Of a stretch of DNA of 40,762 nucleotides, positions 14,444 to 23,124 are shown in pieces. Source of the stretch: Lachnospiraceae bacterium. Its GTDB lineage: Bacteria > Bacillota > Clostridia > Lachnospirales > Lachnospiraceae. Each line of letters begins with the position of its first letter. The first letter of the stretch is position 1. The DNA is taken from positions 1-40,762 of the forward strand of contig JAFYBE010000048.1 in NCBI GenBank assembly GCA_017540355.1, given 5' to 3'. A program made the position numbers and the translations under genes. The notes under the pieces were generated by a model. The model had not been told where the DNA came from. It did not search any database and saw only the letters and a program-made list of their open reading frames with translations.

Positions 14444-16383
14444 TGGCCAAGCAGAGGCTGTATAAAGCGGCTTACAAGACATCTTTTCTCCTTATCTCCC
14501 GCAACATATGTCATATACAGATTATTCTTTGCTCTTGTCATCGCAACATAGAACATGCGCCTCTCTTCTTCCGTCTGCGCAGGGCCGCTGCTTTTTTTAT
14601 TCGGAACGCTTCCCTCATTCAAATGCGGCAATATCACCGTATCAAATTCAAGCCCCTTTGATGCATGATAGGTCATTATCCGAATGCGTTCCTTATCATC
14701 CTCTGCCTTTTCCTGTATATCACATTCAGCCATCATCTCCTCGTATCCGTCCGCATATGCGGCAAGTTCGGATGCGCTTCTAAACATCTTTACAGTCTCC
14801 TGTATCCAGTCCGCCGTCTCCCTGTATTCATCATATTCATCCTTTGTCTTAACAACATTGTTTAAGACATATTCATCATACCCAATACCCCTGCGAATAT
14901 AGTTTACCTTTGAATACAGATCCATTCCGCACATATTAAACAGCTGATGAGCAAATTCGTCCAGCACCTTCGTCATATACGACTTATCGCAGTATATATC
15001 CTTAAGTCCCTCTATGCTCACCTCATCACACAATACATTCTTTCGGTTAAGATATCTTAACGGCTTATTCATAACCGGGAAAAGATGACCGACCTGCAGT
15101 TTCGCCTCCTTTACTTTCCTAAGTTTCTCCGTACGAACCGTCAAAGCCATGCGCCCCGTCACATCGGAAAAGTTTTCACCCACGCCGTCTACGGCTTTTT
15201 CCGCACATTCCGCAAGGGCCAGATAATGATATATGTCCTTATATGTCGTGCTGTTATACGGATTGTATATCGCCTCTTTCATGTCACAGTCCACTCCCGC
15301 ATTTCGACAGATTTCCGCATATCTTGAAGCCTCTCTGTTGGTGCGCAGAAATACTGCCGTATCGAATGAACCGTTTGCGGTCATATCCTTAAGTTTGCCT
15401 GATATCCATTCATCCTCTTTTCCCCTGTCCGTAAAGCTTAACAGCTTTACTTCACCCTCATCTCTTCCGATACCGATTATCTTCTTTGCAAATCTGTTTA
15501 TATTTTCGGATATAACTTTTCCCGCCGCCTCGATAATCTTATCCGAGCATCTGTAATTGACGTTTAATTCTATCTTTACGGCATCCGAATATATATCGGT
15601 AAAGCCCAACATCAGCTCCGTCTTACTTCCCCTGAAACCGTATATGCTCTGATCGTCATCACCCACAACAAAAAGGTTGTTATAAGGTGCCGCCAGCATT
15701 TTAACAATTTCAAACTGAATATCGTTTATATCCTGATATTCATCAATAAGGATGTATCTGTACTTATCCCTGTATTCAGACAGTGCCTCTTCATCCTTTT
15801 TAAACAGGTTACGCACAATAAGCAGCATATCTTCAAAGTCGATCTTGTTTACCGCAATCTGAGCATCTCTGTATGCCCTGTAAACTTTAAGGAACTGCTC
15901 TTCGGTTAGATTTGTATCCGAATCTATGCGGACGCTTTCGTTGCAGTTCTTATAGTAGGCAACACTTTTTAAAAGACTGTCGATAAGTTCTGTCTCCGGT
16001 CTGTCAATCGCAAGAACATGCCTAAGCGCACCCTTCATATATTCTCTTTTGGACTTAAGTGTAGCTATGTCCCCTGTGTTGTAATGATATCTTCTGTTGA
16101 TTATTTGAAAAAAAACCGAATGGAAGGTACCGAATGTTACCGGATAACAGGTATCTCCACATAGATTAAAGAATCTTTGCTGCATTCCCGCCGCCGCCTT
16201 TTTGGAGAAGGTGATCGTCAGGATCTGTTCGGGAGGAATCTCCCTTTTCTCGATAAGGTATTTAATTCTGTTGGTTAAAACTGCGGTCTTACCGGAGCCC
16301 GGACCGGCTATCACAAGTGCCGGTCCGTCTCCGTGTGTAATTGCTTTTAACTGTTCGGGACTGAAGGAAAAACTTCCGCCTAT
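14437..16383 (-). CDS. UvrD/PcrA-family (superfamily 1) DNA helicase with non-canonical start
   Basis: All SF1A motifs are present: Q-motif FSFSPEQLKAITHGDG, motif I AGPGSGKT, Ia TFSKKAA, II ILIDEYQD, III VVGDDDQSIYGFRG, IV NVNYRC, V TYHASKGLEFDTVILP and VI RMFYVAMTRAK. It unwinds DNA 3' to 5' using ATP. At about 648 residues it is shorter than PcrA and has no C-terminal Tudor-like tail. The start is a problem: the first ATG/GTG/TTG in frame is GTG at 16314, which would remove the Q-motif. The open frame runs back to a TGA at 16401-16399, and the best initiator is ATA at 16383, one base after the gltX stop, suggesting coupled reinitiation. A sequencing error is the other explanation. Confidence 0.85.
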   Translation of the reverse strand: MGGSFSFSPEQLKAITHGDGPALVIAGPGSGKTAVLTNRIKYLIEKREIPPEQILTITFSKKAAAGMQQRFFNLCGDTCYPVTFGTFHSVFFQIINRRYHYNTGDIATLKSKREYMKGALRHVLAIDRPETELIDSLLKSVAYYKNCNESVRIDSDTNLTEEQFLKVYRAYRDAQIAVNKIDFEDMLLIVRNLFKKDEEALSEYRDKYRYILIDEYQDINDIQFEIVKMLAAPYNNLFVVGDDDQSIYGFRGSKTELMLGFTDIYSDAVKIELNVNYRCSDKIIEAAGKVISENINRFAKKIIGIGRDEGEVKLLSFTDRGKEDEWISGKLKDMTANGSFDTAVFLRTNREASRYAEICRNAGVDCDMKEAIYNPYNSTTYKDIYHYLALAECAEKAVDGVGENFSDVTGRMALTVRTEKLRKVKEAKLQVGHLFPVMNKPLRYLNRKNVLCDEVSIEGLKDIYCDKSYMTKVLDEFAHQLFNMCGMDLYSKVNYIRRGIGYDEYVLNNVVKTKDEYDEYRETADWIQETVKMFRSASELAAYADGYEEMMAECDIQEKAEDDKERIRIMTYHASKGLEFDTVILPHLNEGSVPNKKSSGPAQTEEERRMFYVAMTRAKNNLYMTYVAGDKEKRCLVSRFIQPLLGHC

Positions 16384-16384
16384 G

Positions 16385-17839
16385 TTATGCGTCCGCCTTC
16401 AACTTCTCTATTGCAGCCTTTATACGCGCCAGAGACTCTTCTTTTCCGAGAAGTTCCATAATCTCCGTCGCTCCGGCAGGTGTCATCTGCTTGCCGCTTA
16501 AGGCCGTTCTTACAGGCCACAGTACATAACCGTTCTTATATCCCTTATCTTCCGCGAAGCCCTGAAGTCTTGCATACAGGCTGTCATTGTCATATGCATC
16601 CTGACTCTCAAGCACAGGTAATACTTCTTCCAAAACGCTTATTGAAGATGCAGTATCCGTCTTCATCTTCTTATGCGTATACATCGCTATATCGTATTCC
16701 GGCACACTCTCAAAGAAATCGATAAGATCCGGTATATCCGGGAATATCTCGATACGTGTCTTACACATATCCGCCACTTTCTTCTTATCGATGTCACGGT
16801 GTATCGTCTCATCAATAAACGGCATCGCCATCTCATAGTATGCGGCATCATCCATCTTCTTGATGTATTCGCCATTCATCCACTTAAGCTTGGTATAATC
16901 AAAGACTGCCGGCGACTTGCTTATATGTCTGTAATCGAAGGCCTTAACAAGCTCATCAAGTGTAAATATCTCTTCGTTGCTCTCGGGGCTCCATCCGAGC
17001 AGTGCCACGAAATTAACGACTGTCTCCGATAAGAATCCCTGCTCTATAAGATCTTCATAAGATGAATGTCCGCTTCGCTTTGACAGCTTATGATGCTCTT
17101 CATCAGTAATCAGAGGACAGTGAATATATACCGGCACATCCCATCCGAATGCTTCATAAAGTCTGTTATACTTCGGCGAAGATGACAGATATTCATTACC
17201 TCTTACAACGTGCGTGATGCCCATCAGATGATCGTCAACCACATTGGCAAAGTTGTATGTCGGATATCCGTCAGACTTAATCAGAATCATGTCATCCAGT
17301 TCGGAATTGTCTACGGTGATATCTCCGTATATCTCATCATTGAATGTTGTCGTACCCGTATTCGGATTGTTCTGTCTGATGACGTAAGGCTTGCCTGCGG
17401 CGAGATTGGCTTCAACCTCTTCCTTTGATAATTTAAGACAATGCTTATCGTAGACATTGATCTCCTTATCACCTATCTTCTGATGAAGGGTCTCAAGCCT
17501 TTCCTTGTCACAGAAGCAGTAATAAGCTTCACCCTTATCTATAAGCTGCTTTGCATATTCAAGATATATACCTGCCGCCTGTCTCTCACTCTGAACATAA
17601 GGACCTACACCGCCATCCTTATCGGGGCCTTCGTCATGTATAAGTCCCGTGCCCTTAAGCGTTCTGTAGATTATATCCACGGCACCTTCAACATATCTCT
17701 CCTGATCCGTATCCTCAATACGAAGTATGAAATCTCCGCCCTCATGCTTCGCAATAAGATAGGCATACAGAGCTGTTCGCAGATTGCCCACATGCATTCG
17801 TCCCGTGGGACTTGGTGCGAATCTTGTTCTGATCTTCAT
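16385..17839 (-). CDS. gltX: Glutamyl-tRNA synthetase
   Basis: A 484-residue class Ic synthetase that charges tRNA-Glu (and perhaps tRNA-Gln in organisms using transamidation). Motifs: [20 protein letters not shown] with the HIGH-like HVGN, and HHKLSKRSG as the KMSKS-like loop, then the anticodon-binding helical domain. Length is normal. GGAGG lies 13 bases before the ATG. It follows the hydrogenase gene by 45 bases with no strong terminator, and its stop is immediately followed by the helicase frame. There is no T-box leader in front of it. Confidence 0.96.
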   Translation of the reverse strand: MKIRTRFAPSPTGRMHVGNLRTALYAYLIAKHEGGDFILRIEDTDQERYVEGAVDIIYRTLKGTGLIHDEGPDKDGGVGPYVQSERQAAGIYLEYAKQLIDKGEAYYCFCDKERLETLHQKIGDKEINVYDKHCLKLSKEEVEANLAAGKPYVIRQNNPNTGTTTFNDEIYGDITVDNSELDDMILIKSDGYPTYNFANVVDDHLMGITHVVRGNEYLSSSPKYNRLYEAFGWDVPVYIHCPLITDEEHHKLSKRSGHSSYEDLIEQGFLSETVVNFVALLGWSPESNEEIFTLDELVKAFDYRHISKSPAVFDYTKLKWMNGEYIKKMDDAAYYEMAMPFIDETIHRDIDKKKVADMCKTRIEIFPDIPDLIDFFESVPEYDIAMYTHKKMKTDTASSISVLEEVLPVLESQDAYDNDSLYARLQGFAEDKGYKNGYVLWPVRTALSGKQMTPAGATEIMELLGKEESLARIKAAIEKLKADA

Positions 17840-17884
17840 CTGTACTGTCTAACCTCCGTAGTCCGCAACCGTATGCTGCGGTTA

Positions 17885-19387
17885 TTAATGATTAAGCTTA
17901 TTATTGCCGTCTATTCCCGGCAATCTGTCCTTGGCGGAATTTTTGAATTCCTCCACGCACTTCTGTGCTTCGGGTATCGCAATATTGGTACCTGCTCCGG
18001 CCACACAGCCTCCGGGACATGCCATACCCTCTATCAGACATCCTTTTTTCTTACCGGCCTTGGCCAAAAGCAATACCTTCTTACATTCAGCCAGGCTCTC
18101 GGCATGTTCAATGTTGACATCCGTGTCAGGATAGTACTCTCTTATGCAGTCCTCTATCGCACTTGCGACACCGCCGGCAACACCGTATCCTCTTCCTGCT
18201 CCGGTTGCATCATCTATCTTATCGGAAACATCCATAGCCGCCGGATCAATACCCTTGGCATCGAACATTCCCGCAAGTTCTTCAAACGTGATTACAAAAT
18301 CAACATCCGATCTTATGGTACGTCTTGAAGCTTCAAGCTTCTTGGAAGCGCAGGGTCCGATAAAGACAACCGCCGCTTCGGGATGTTCCTTCTTGATTAC
18401 TCTTGCAGTGGCTACCATGGGAGTCAATGCATTCGATATCTTATCTATCGTCTCGGGGAAGAACTTCTTGGCAAGCACTGCCCAACTGGGACAGCACGAA
18501 GTTAACATGAACGGAGTCTTGCCCGTTGCCACTTCTTCCACATAGTGCTTGGCTTCATATGCGGCACCTTCGTCAGCACCTATAGCCGTCTCATATACAT
18601 CGGAAAAACCGATGGCTTTTAACGCCGCTTTAAACTTACCGGGTGTCACATCCTTGCCGAACTGTCCTACAAAAGCAGGTGCCACCTGGGCAATTATCTC
18701 TCTTCCCGACTGGAAAGCACGTATAAGCTGGAATATCTGAGACTTATCGGCAATCGCACCAAACGGACAACTTACCATGCACTGTCCGCAGGATACACAG
18801 TTATCGCTGTTGATAACCGCTCTGCCCTTCTCATCCGACTCTATCGCTCCGACTCCGCACGCAAGAGCGCAGGGTCTTGTCTGATGCGAAATAGCATCAT
18901 AAGGACAGATGGCCTTACACTTACCGCACTTAATGCAGAGTTCCTCATCTATCACCGATCTTCCGTTCTTCATCGTGATGGCTCCCTTGGGGCATACCTC
19001 ACGACAGGGATGAGCCACACATCCCATACATCTGTCCGTCACCTGATACACATTGACCGGACAGGAATTGCATGCGGAAGGAATAACCTGCATAAGCGGG
19101 GGCTCATAATACTTCTCAGCGATATTGCTCTCTTCAAGTCCCTGAGTTAAGTGACTGGGCTTATTCTCGGGGCGCAAAGAAAGACCAAGAGCAAGACGAA
19201 TCCTCTCTCTTACGATGGCTCTCTCTCTGTAGATGTTCTCTCTGAATTCAGGCTCATCATAATCGATGATCTGATAGGGAAGAGCCTCCATATCGTCTAT
19301 TAGGTTTTCTGAATTGTATGCAAGATTGGCCACTTCCTTAAATATCCTGCGGCGCATCTTGCGTACCTGGGTGTCTATTCCTCTCAT
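17885..19387 (-). CDS. Monomeric [FeFe] hydrogenase, group B type
   Basis: 500 residues. A helical N-terminus typical of the group B family is followed by cysteine-rich [4Fe-4S] sites at about 106-133 (CNSCP, CMGC, CREVCP), 151-161 (CIKCGKCKAIC) and 197-207 (CVSCGQCMVSC), with CALAC between. The H-cluster domain has TSCCPSW (296-302), FIGPCASKKLE (343-352) and EGMACPGGC (453-461), the group B variants of the L1-L3 signatures. It is expected to interconvert protons and H2 with ferredoxin-type electron carriers in the cytoplasm; a sensory or redox-balancing role is also possible. There is no Shine-Dalgarno site before the ATG, and a strong promoter sits so close that the mRNA may be leaderless. 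No hydrogenase maturases are in the window. Confidence 0.92.
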   Translation of the reverse strand: MRGIDTQVRKMRRRIFKEVANLAYNSENLIDDMEALPYQIIDYDEPEFRENIYRERAIVRERIRLALGLSLRPENKPSHLTQGLEESNIAEKYYEPPLMQVIPSACNSCPVNVYQVTDRCMGCVAHPCREVCPKGAITMKNGRSVIDEELCIKCGKCKAICPYDAISHQTRPCALACGVGAIESDEKGRAVINSDNCVSCGQCMVSCPFGAIADKSQIFQLIRAFQSGREIIAQVAPAFVGQFGKDVTPGKFKAALKAIGFSDVYETAIGADEGAAYEAKHYVEEVATGKTPFMLTSCCPSWAVLAKKFFPETIDKISNALTPMVATARVIKKEHPEAAVVFIGPCASKKLEASRRTIRSDVDFVITFEELAGMFDAKGIDPAAMDVSDKIDDATGAGRGYGVAGGVASAIEDCIREYYPDTDVNIEHAESLAECKKVLLLAKAGKKKGCLIEGMACPGGCVAGAGTNIAIPEAQKCVEEFKNSAKDRLPGIDGNNKLNH

Positions 19388-19395
19388 AACTACTT

Positions 19396-19424
19396 ATTAT
19401 ATCCGTTAGAGTCCACATATTCAA
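19396..19424 (-). promoter_or_regulatory. Strong promoter abutting the hydrogenase start codon
   Basis: On the minus strand TTGAAT (19424-19419), 17 bases, perfect TATAAT (19401-19396). The -10 box ends only eight bases before the A of the ATG (19387), so the transcript should begin at or within a few bases of the start codon. Confidence 0.65.
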
Positions 19425-19450
19425 GTTGCTGTTATGCCCGTCATTTATGC

Positions 19451-21010
19451 TTATTCGTTAAGAATACGTATTATCTGCGGTATCCTTGCATAAATATCTT
19501 CGTCAAAGCGTTCAACAGCACTTACGACCAGTATATCCGCCTGCTTTATCTCATCTGCTATATCAGGAATGTTATCTCTCTGAACCAGGCAGGTGTGCGT
19601 AAAGTCCTTGCTTAGATACGGTATCATCCATTCCCTGAAAGAATCTCCGATAAATACGATTCTCTCATCATTCTCGGCCAAAGCCTCACTCTTATATACA
19701 TTGGTATAGCTGAAGAGATAATTCTTCTCACCCTCTTCATATACCAGTTCAAGGTCGGGCTTGTAATTCACGATATAATCTTCCGAACCGCTGTAATCCT
19801 CGGGAGTAAGAGCTCCGGTCAATACCAGTCCGTATGCCACAAGCTGTGATCTCTCGGCGTCGGCCTGACTTGCTTCAATCGTCTCCATACCGAGTGCATC
19901 ATATAATGCCATCGTACCCACAAACGCACCGTATTCATTCCAATGCGTATCATATGCATAGTAAGTATTGTAATACTTCTTGGCCTCTTTAAGTTCTTCA
20001 AGCGGATAAATCAGATTCACATCCGAATTCTTTTTAACGTATTCGGCAAATATCTCATTCTTCTTTCTCTCGCTTACTATATCCATCGTAGGCATATATT
20101 CGGGATATACGATCTCCTTATTCGGGATAATCATGTATACCAGCTTTATATCCTTATCATCACATACCTTCTTAAGACTTATGAGCGCATCAAGACGTTC
20201 CTTCATCTGCGCCTCGTCAAGAACATTCTCACCCGTATAATACTTAAGAGAAGCGTCTCCTCTGTAGAATAACCAGCCCTGTCTTCCCATCACGGTATAA
20301 TTGTTCTCAACCTTAAGCGGGAAATATGACGTGTCTGTCAGTTTTGGCTCGTAATCTTTCCATATCCTCTTGCCGCATACGCTGCACTTGTACAGAGAAT
20401 GTCCATACTCCGTATATGAAGCCTCGGCCTGCTCAATAAGTTCTTCTTTATGTCCGAGTGCCGGAATCGATTCCTTATATGTGTCGCCGCAGTCCGTACA
20501 CTCATAAAGAATATAGCCCTCTTCCTCACATGTGGCTTCCACACGTTCTTTTTCAACATAATCATGCTCGTCTTTATTAACGGTATCCGCCTCATCCGTA
20601 ACCTGTTCGTCTGCATCCGCCACGGCAACTTCTTCCGTATCATATCCGTCGGTCTGTGCAAGCTCACTGTCGGAACCCCTGTTACCGTAGAACAATCGAA
20701 TTATTACAGGCTGTATTCCGCCCGTATATGCCTGTTCCATGCTTCCGTTAAACTTATGACCGAAATCGATTATCTTCTCCCTGAAAGGTACTCTGTCATT
20801 GAAATATGACTCAAGCTTTGACGTATAATCCTTATCAGCGGCATTATCCGGCCATTTGCTTAAGCTTCTGTTCTCGGTTGCTTCCATCCTCGCATAACTT
20901 TCATTAATCTCCGCCTTATCCGTAAACACGAGTTTTACTCCCCACAGAAGTGTCGGGAGTATAAGAACCGATATGAAGATAATTACCTTGATTAAACTGC
21001 TTTTCTTCAT
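19451..21010 (-). CDS. AlgX/AlgJ-like (DHHW-type) SGNH O-acetyltransferase with inserted CxxC/ALGH repeats
   Basis: 519 residues. One N-terminal membrane anchor (about 8-27), then an extracytoplasmic SGNH-like domain whose catalytic elements are AYDTHWNEYG (Asp354-His356) and FIGDSFREW (Ser457). This layout matches AlgJ/AlgX partners that receive acyl groups from an MBOAT channel protein and place them on polysaccharide. Between residues about 150 and 221 there is an insertion with two CxxC hairpins, YECTDCGDTY followed by PALGH, and YKCSVCGKRIW, resembling a repeat seen in clostridial surface proteins. The gene begins six bases after the MBOAT gene. The glycan acylated is unknown. Confidence 0.85.
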   Translation of the reverse strand: MKKSSLIKVIIFISVLILPTLLWGVKLVFTDKAEINESYARMEATENRSLSKWPDNAADKDYTSKLESYFNDRVPFREKIIDFGHKFNGSMEQAYTGGIQPVIIRLFYGNRGSDSELAQTDGYDTEEVAVADADEQVTDEADTVNKDEHDYVEKERVEATCEEEGYILYECTDCGDTYKESIPALGHKEELIEQAEASYTEYGHSLYKCSVCGKRIWKDYEPKLTDTSYFPLKVENNYTVMGRQGWLFYRGDASLKYYTGENVLDEAQMKERLDALISLKKVCDDKDIKLVYMIIPNKEIVYPEYMPTMDIVSERKKNEIFAEYVKKNSDVNLIYPLEELKEAKKYYNTYYAYDTHWNEYGAFVGTMALYDALGMETIEASQADAERSQLVAYGLVLTGALTPEDYSGSEDYIVNYKPDLELVYEEGEKNYLFSYTNVYKSEALAENDERIVFIGDSFREWMIPYLSKDFTHTCLVQRDNIPDIADEIKQADILVVSAVERFDEDIYARIPQIIRILNE

Positions 21011-21016
21011 AACAAC

Positions 21017-22465
21017 CTAAAACTGGAAATATATAAACGGATTATATGTTCCGCTTACTATCAAAACAATGCTGTAAAGCAGCATACAAATCTGCACCAC
21101 ATAACCGATTGTGCCAAACACAGGATTCTTCGCGTATTTATCACAGAATCTCTTCCACGGTTTTAAAAGTGTTCCCATACAGAGTATTGCCAGAACAAGT
21201 GCCGATACCGTCCTCATCGAACAGAAATTAAGTACCGTATAAGGGAAGCTTCCGAACGCGAACAGCCTCTTAATATATCCGAGTGCAATCTCTATAGAGT
21301 CGGACCTGAAGAACACCCAGCCTATCATCACGGCAAATGAAGTATATATCCAGCCAAACGGCTTAAAGCCTTTCTTTTCAAGTATTCTTCCGAATCCTGC
21401 CCTTTCAGTCACAATAAGAATTCCGTGCAACAGTCCCCATACAAAGAATGTATAGTTCGCCCCGTGCCATATGCCCGTAAGAAGGAACACGATAAGCAGG
21501 TTACGGTATATTTTCCACTTAGAATCCGTTCTGCTTCCGCCAAGTGGGATATATACATAATCTCTGAACCATGAAGATAAAGAAATGTGCCATCTTCTCC
21601 AGAATTCTTTTATCGAAGTTGAGATATAAGGATAGTTAAAGTTCTCCTTAAAATGGAATCCGAGCATTCTGCCAAGACCTATGGCCATATCGGAATAGCC
21701 CGAAAAATCATAATAAATCTGCAGCGTATAGGCTATCATACCAAACCACGCAACCCCGGCACCCATACGGGATATATCGGTTCCCGCAATATCCCATATA
21801 CCGTCGGCTGCTTCAGCCAAAGCATTGGCTATGATCACTTTCTTGCCGAGGCCTATACAGAATCTTCCGATGCCGTATACCATGTCATCCATCGTCTCAT
21901 GCCTGTGTTCTATCTCATCCTTTACGTCGTTATATATGACGATGGGACCCGCAATAAGCTGAGGAAAAAGCGCTACATACAGAGCAAACTTAAAGATGTC
22001 CTTCTGTACGGATACCTTGTTCCTGTATACGTCTATCGTATATGACATGGCCTGGAAAATATAAAAAGAAATACCTATGGGAAGCACGACTTCGGCTATC
22101 TGAAGGCCGCCTTTTCCTTTACCGGTAATTTCTTCGATCGTATGGATAAAGAGATTAAAATATTTAAAGTAGAATAACAGTCCCAGGTTGGCACATATAG
22201 CCAAAACAAACACAAGCTTACGCTTATCGGCCAAACGTTCCGTCAAAATACCGGCCAGGTAATTGATAAAGATAACACCAAGCATTAAAAGCAGATATCT
22301 GACTCCGCCCCATGCATAGAATATCAGACTGGCAATAAGTAAAAATATATTCTTAACTTTTATTCTCTTATCTTCGGATGAAAAATGAATCATGCCCAAA
22401 AGCATGTTCACGACAAGAACCGTCGGAAGAAATATCCATAAAAAGAGCATCGAACTAAATAGCAT
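21017..22465 (-). CDS. MBOAT-family O-acyltransferase (AlgI/PatA/DltB-like)
   Basis: 482 residues with about 11-12 membrane spans. Hallmarks are MLFSSMLFLWIFLPTVL at the start, YFKYFNLFI, FKENFNYPYISTSIKEFWRRWHISLSSWFRDYVYIPLGGSR and the catalytic-His region LLTGIWHGANYTFFVWGLLHG. Members move acyl groups across the membrane for O-acetylation of alginate, peptidoglycan or other glycans. It forms an operon with the AlgX-like gene downstream. Its promoter overlaps the terminator hairpin of nrdDG. Confidence 0.93.
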   Translation of the reverse strand: MLFSSMLFLWIFLPTVLVVNMLLGMIHFSSEDKRIKVKNIFLLIASLIFYAWGGVRYLLLMLGVIFINYLAGILTERLADKRKLVFVLAICANLGLLFYFKYFNLFIHTIEEITGKGKGGLQIAEVVLPIGISFYIFQAMSYTIDVYRNKVSVQKDIFKFALYVALFPQLIAGPIVIYNDVKDEIEHRHETMDDMVYGIGRFCIGLGKKVIIANALAEAADGIWDIAGTDISRMGAGVAWFGMIAYTLQIYYDFSGYSDMAIGLGRMLGFHFKENFNYPYISTSIKEFWRRWHISLSSWFRDYVYIPLGGSRTDSKWKIYRNLLIVFLLTGIWHGANYTFFVWGLLHGILIVTERAGFGRILEKKGFKPFGWIYTSFAVMIGWVFFRSDSIEIALGYIKRLFAFGSFPYTVLNFCSMRTVSALVLAILCMGTLLKPWKRFCDKYAKNPVFGTIGYVVQICMLLYSIVLIVSGTYNPFIYFQF

Positions 22466-22520
22466 GATCTGTTCCTTAACCGATTAATATATTCAATCGT
22501 CTTCCTTTACCACAGGTTAT

Positions 22521-22549
22521 AGTATAGCACAAGGGCATAACAGTGACAA
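22521..22549 (-). promoter_or_regulatory. Promoter of the MBOAT-AlgX operon, embedded in a terminator
   Basis: On the minus strand TTGTCA (22549-22544), 17 bases, TATACT (22526-22521). The -35 box lies in the loop and inner stem of the nrdG terminator hairpin. Confidence 0.65.
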
Positions 22550-22564
22550 ACACTATTATGCCCT
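22532..22564 (-). terminator. Hairpin terminator after nrdG
   Basis: AGGGCATAA pairs with TTATGCCCT (outer nine bases), then after one mismatch AGTG pairs with CACT around a short loop. It begins about 48 bases after the nrdG stop; the following T content on the minus strand is modest. Confidence 0.65.
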
Positions 22565-22612
22565 CGTTGCAACAGGATGTTGCCTATCCTCCCTATATAA
22601 AACGGATGATTG

Positions 22613-23122
22613 TTATTCATAATCTCCGCAGTGTAAAACCGGCTTGATCGGATCCGTCTGCTTAAGTGTTGCCTTGACATCTATGACTCTTTGATTGGAA
22701 CTGCCCTTCCACAAAAGCTTGGTATCCTTAAGTCCGCACTTAAACTCTCCGTCCACCACAACATCGATATACTGCATCATAGGATAATGCCATATATCCT
22801 TCCAATCCGAACCCGTATATAACCATATGGTCTTGTCCGGATACTTATCCTTAATCTCCTGCATAAGAGATCTTACATCAAGCCTGTTGGCCGAATGCAG
22901 GGGGTCTCCGCCCGAAAATGTTATGCCTGAGATATAATCTTTATCCAGTTGTTCAAATATCTCCGCCTTGGCGGCATCATCAAAAAGCAATCCGCCGTCG
23001 GGGTCCCATGTGATAGGATTCTGGCATTCTTTACAGCAGTGATCGCAACCGGCCACCCATAAAACAACTCTTAAGCCATCGCCGTTAAGCATGTCATCCT
23101 TCGTAATATTATGATAACGCAT
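22613..23122 (-). CDS. nrdG: Anaerobic ribonucleotide reductase activating protein
   Basis: A 169-residue radical SAM enzyme with GCDHCCKEC (the Cx3Cx2C cluster site), FSGGDPL and a C-terminal VDVVVDGEF strand. It uses a [4Fe-4S] cluster and S-adenosylmethionine to install the glycyl radical on NrdD. The gene begins two bases after the nrdD stop, so the pair is translated together under NrdR control. Confidence 0.95.
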   Translation of the reverse strand: MRYHNITKDDMLNGDGLRVVLWVAGCDHCCKECQNPITWDPDGGLLFDDAAKAEIFEQLDKDYISGITFSGGDPLHSANRLDVRSLMQEIKDKYPDKTIWLYTGSDWKDIWHYPMMQYIDVVVDGEFKCGLKDTKLLWKGSSNQRVIDVKATLKQTDPIKPVLHCGDYE

Positions 23123-23124
23123 GA

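Noticed and set aside
17840..17884. Terminator between the hydrogenase gene and gltX
   Set aside because: Only a weak CCGCA/TGCGG pairing without a T-run; co-transcription is more likely.
17441..18328. A 295-codon plus-strand open frame across the gltX/hydrogenase junction
   Set aside because: It is antisense to two clear genes, has no ribosome site, and its translation has the cysteine- and isoleucine-rich look of a shadow frame.
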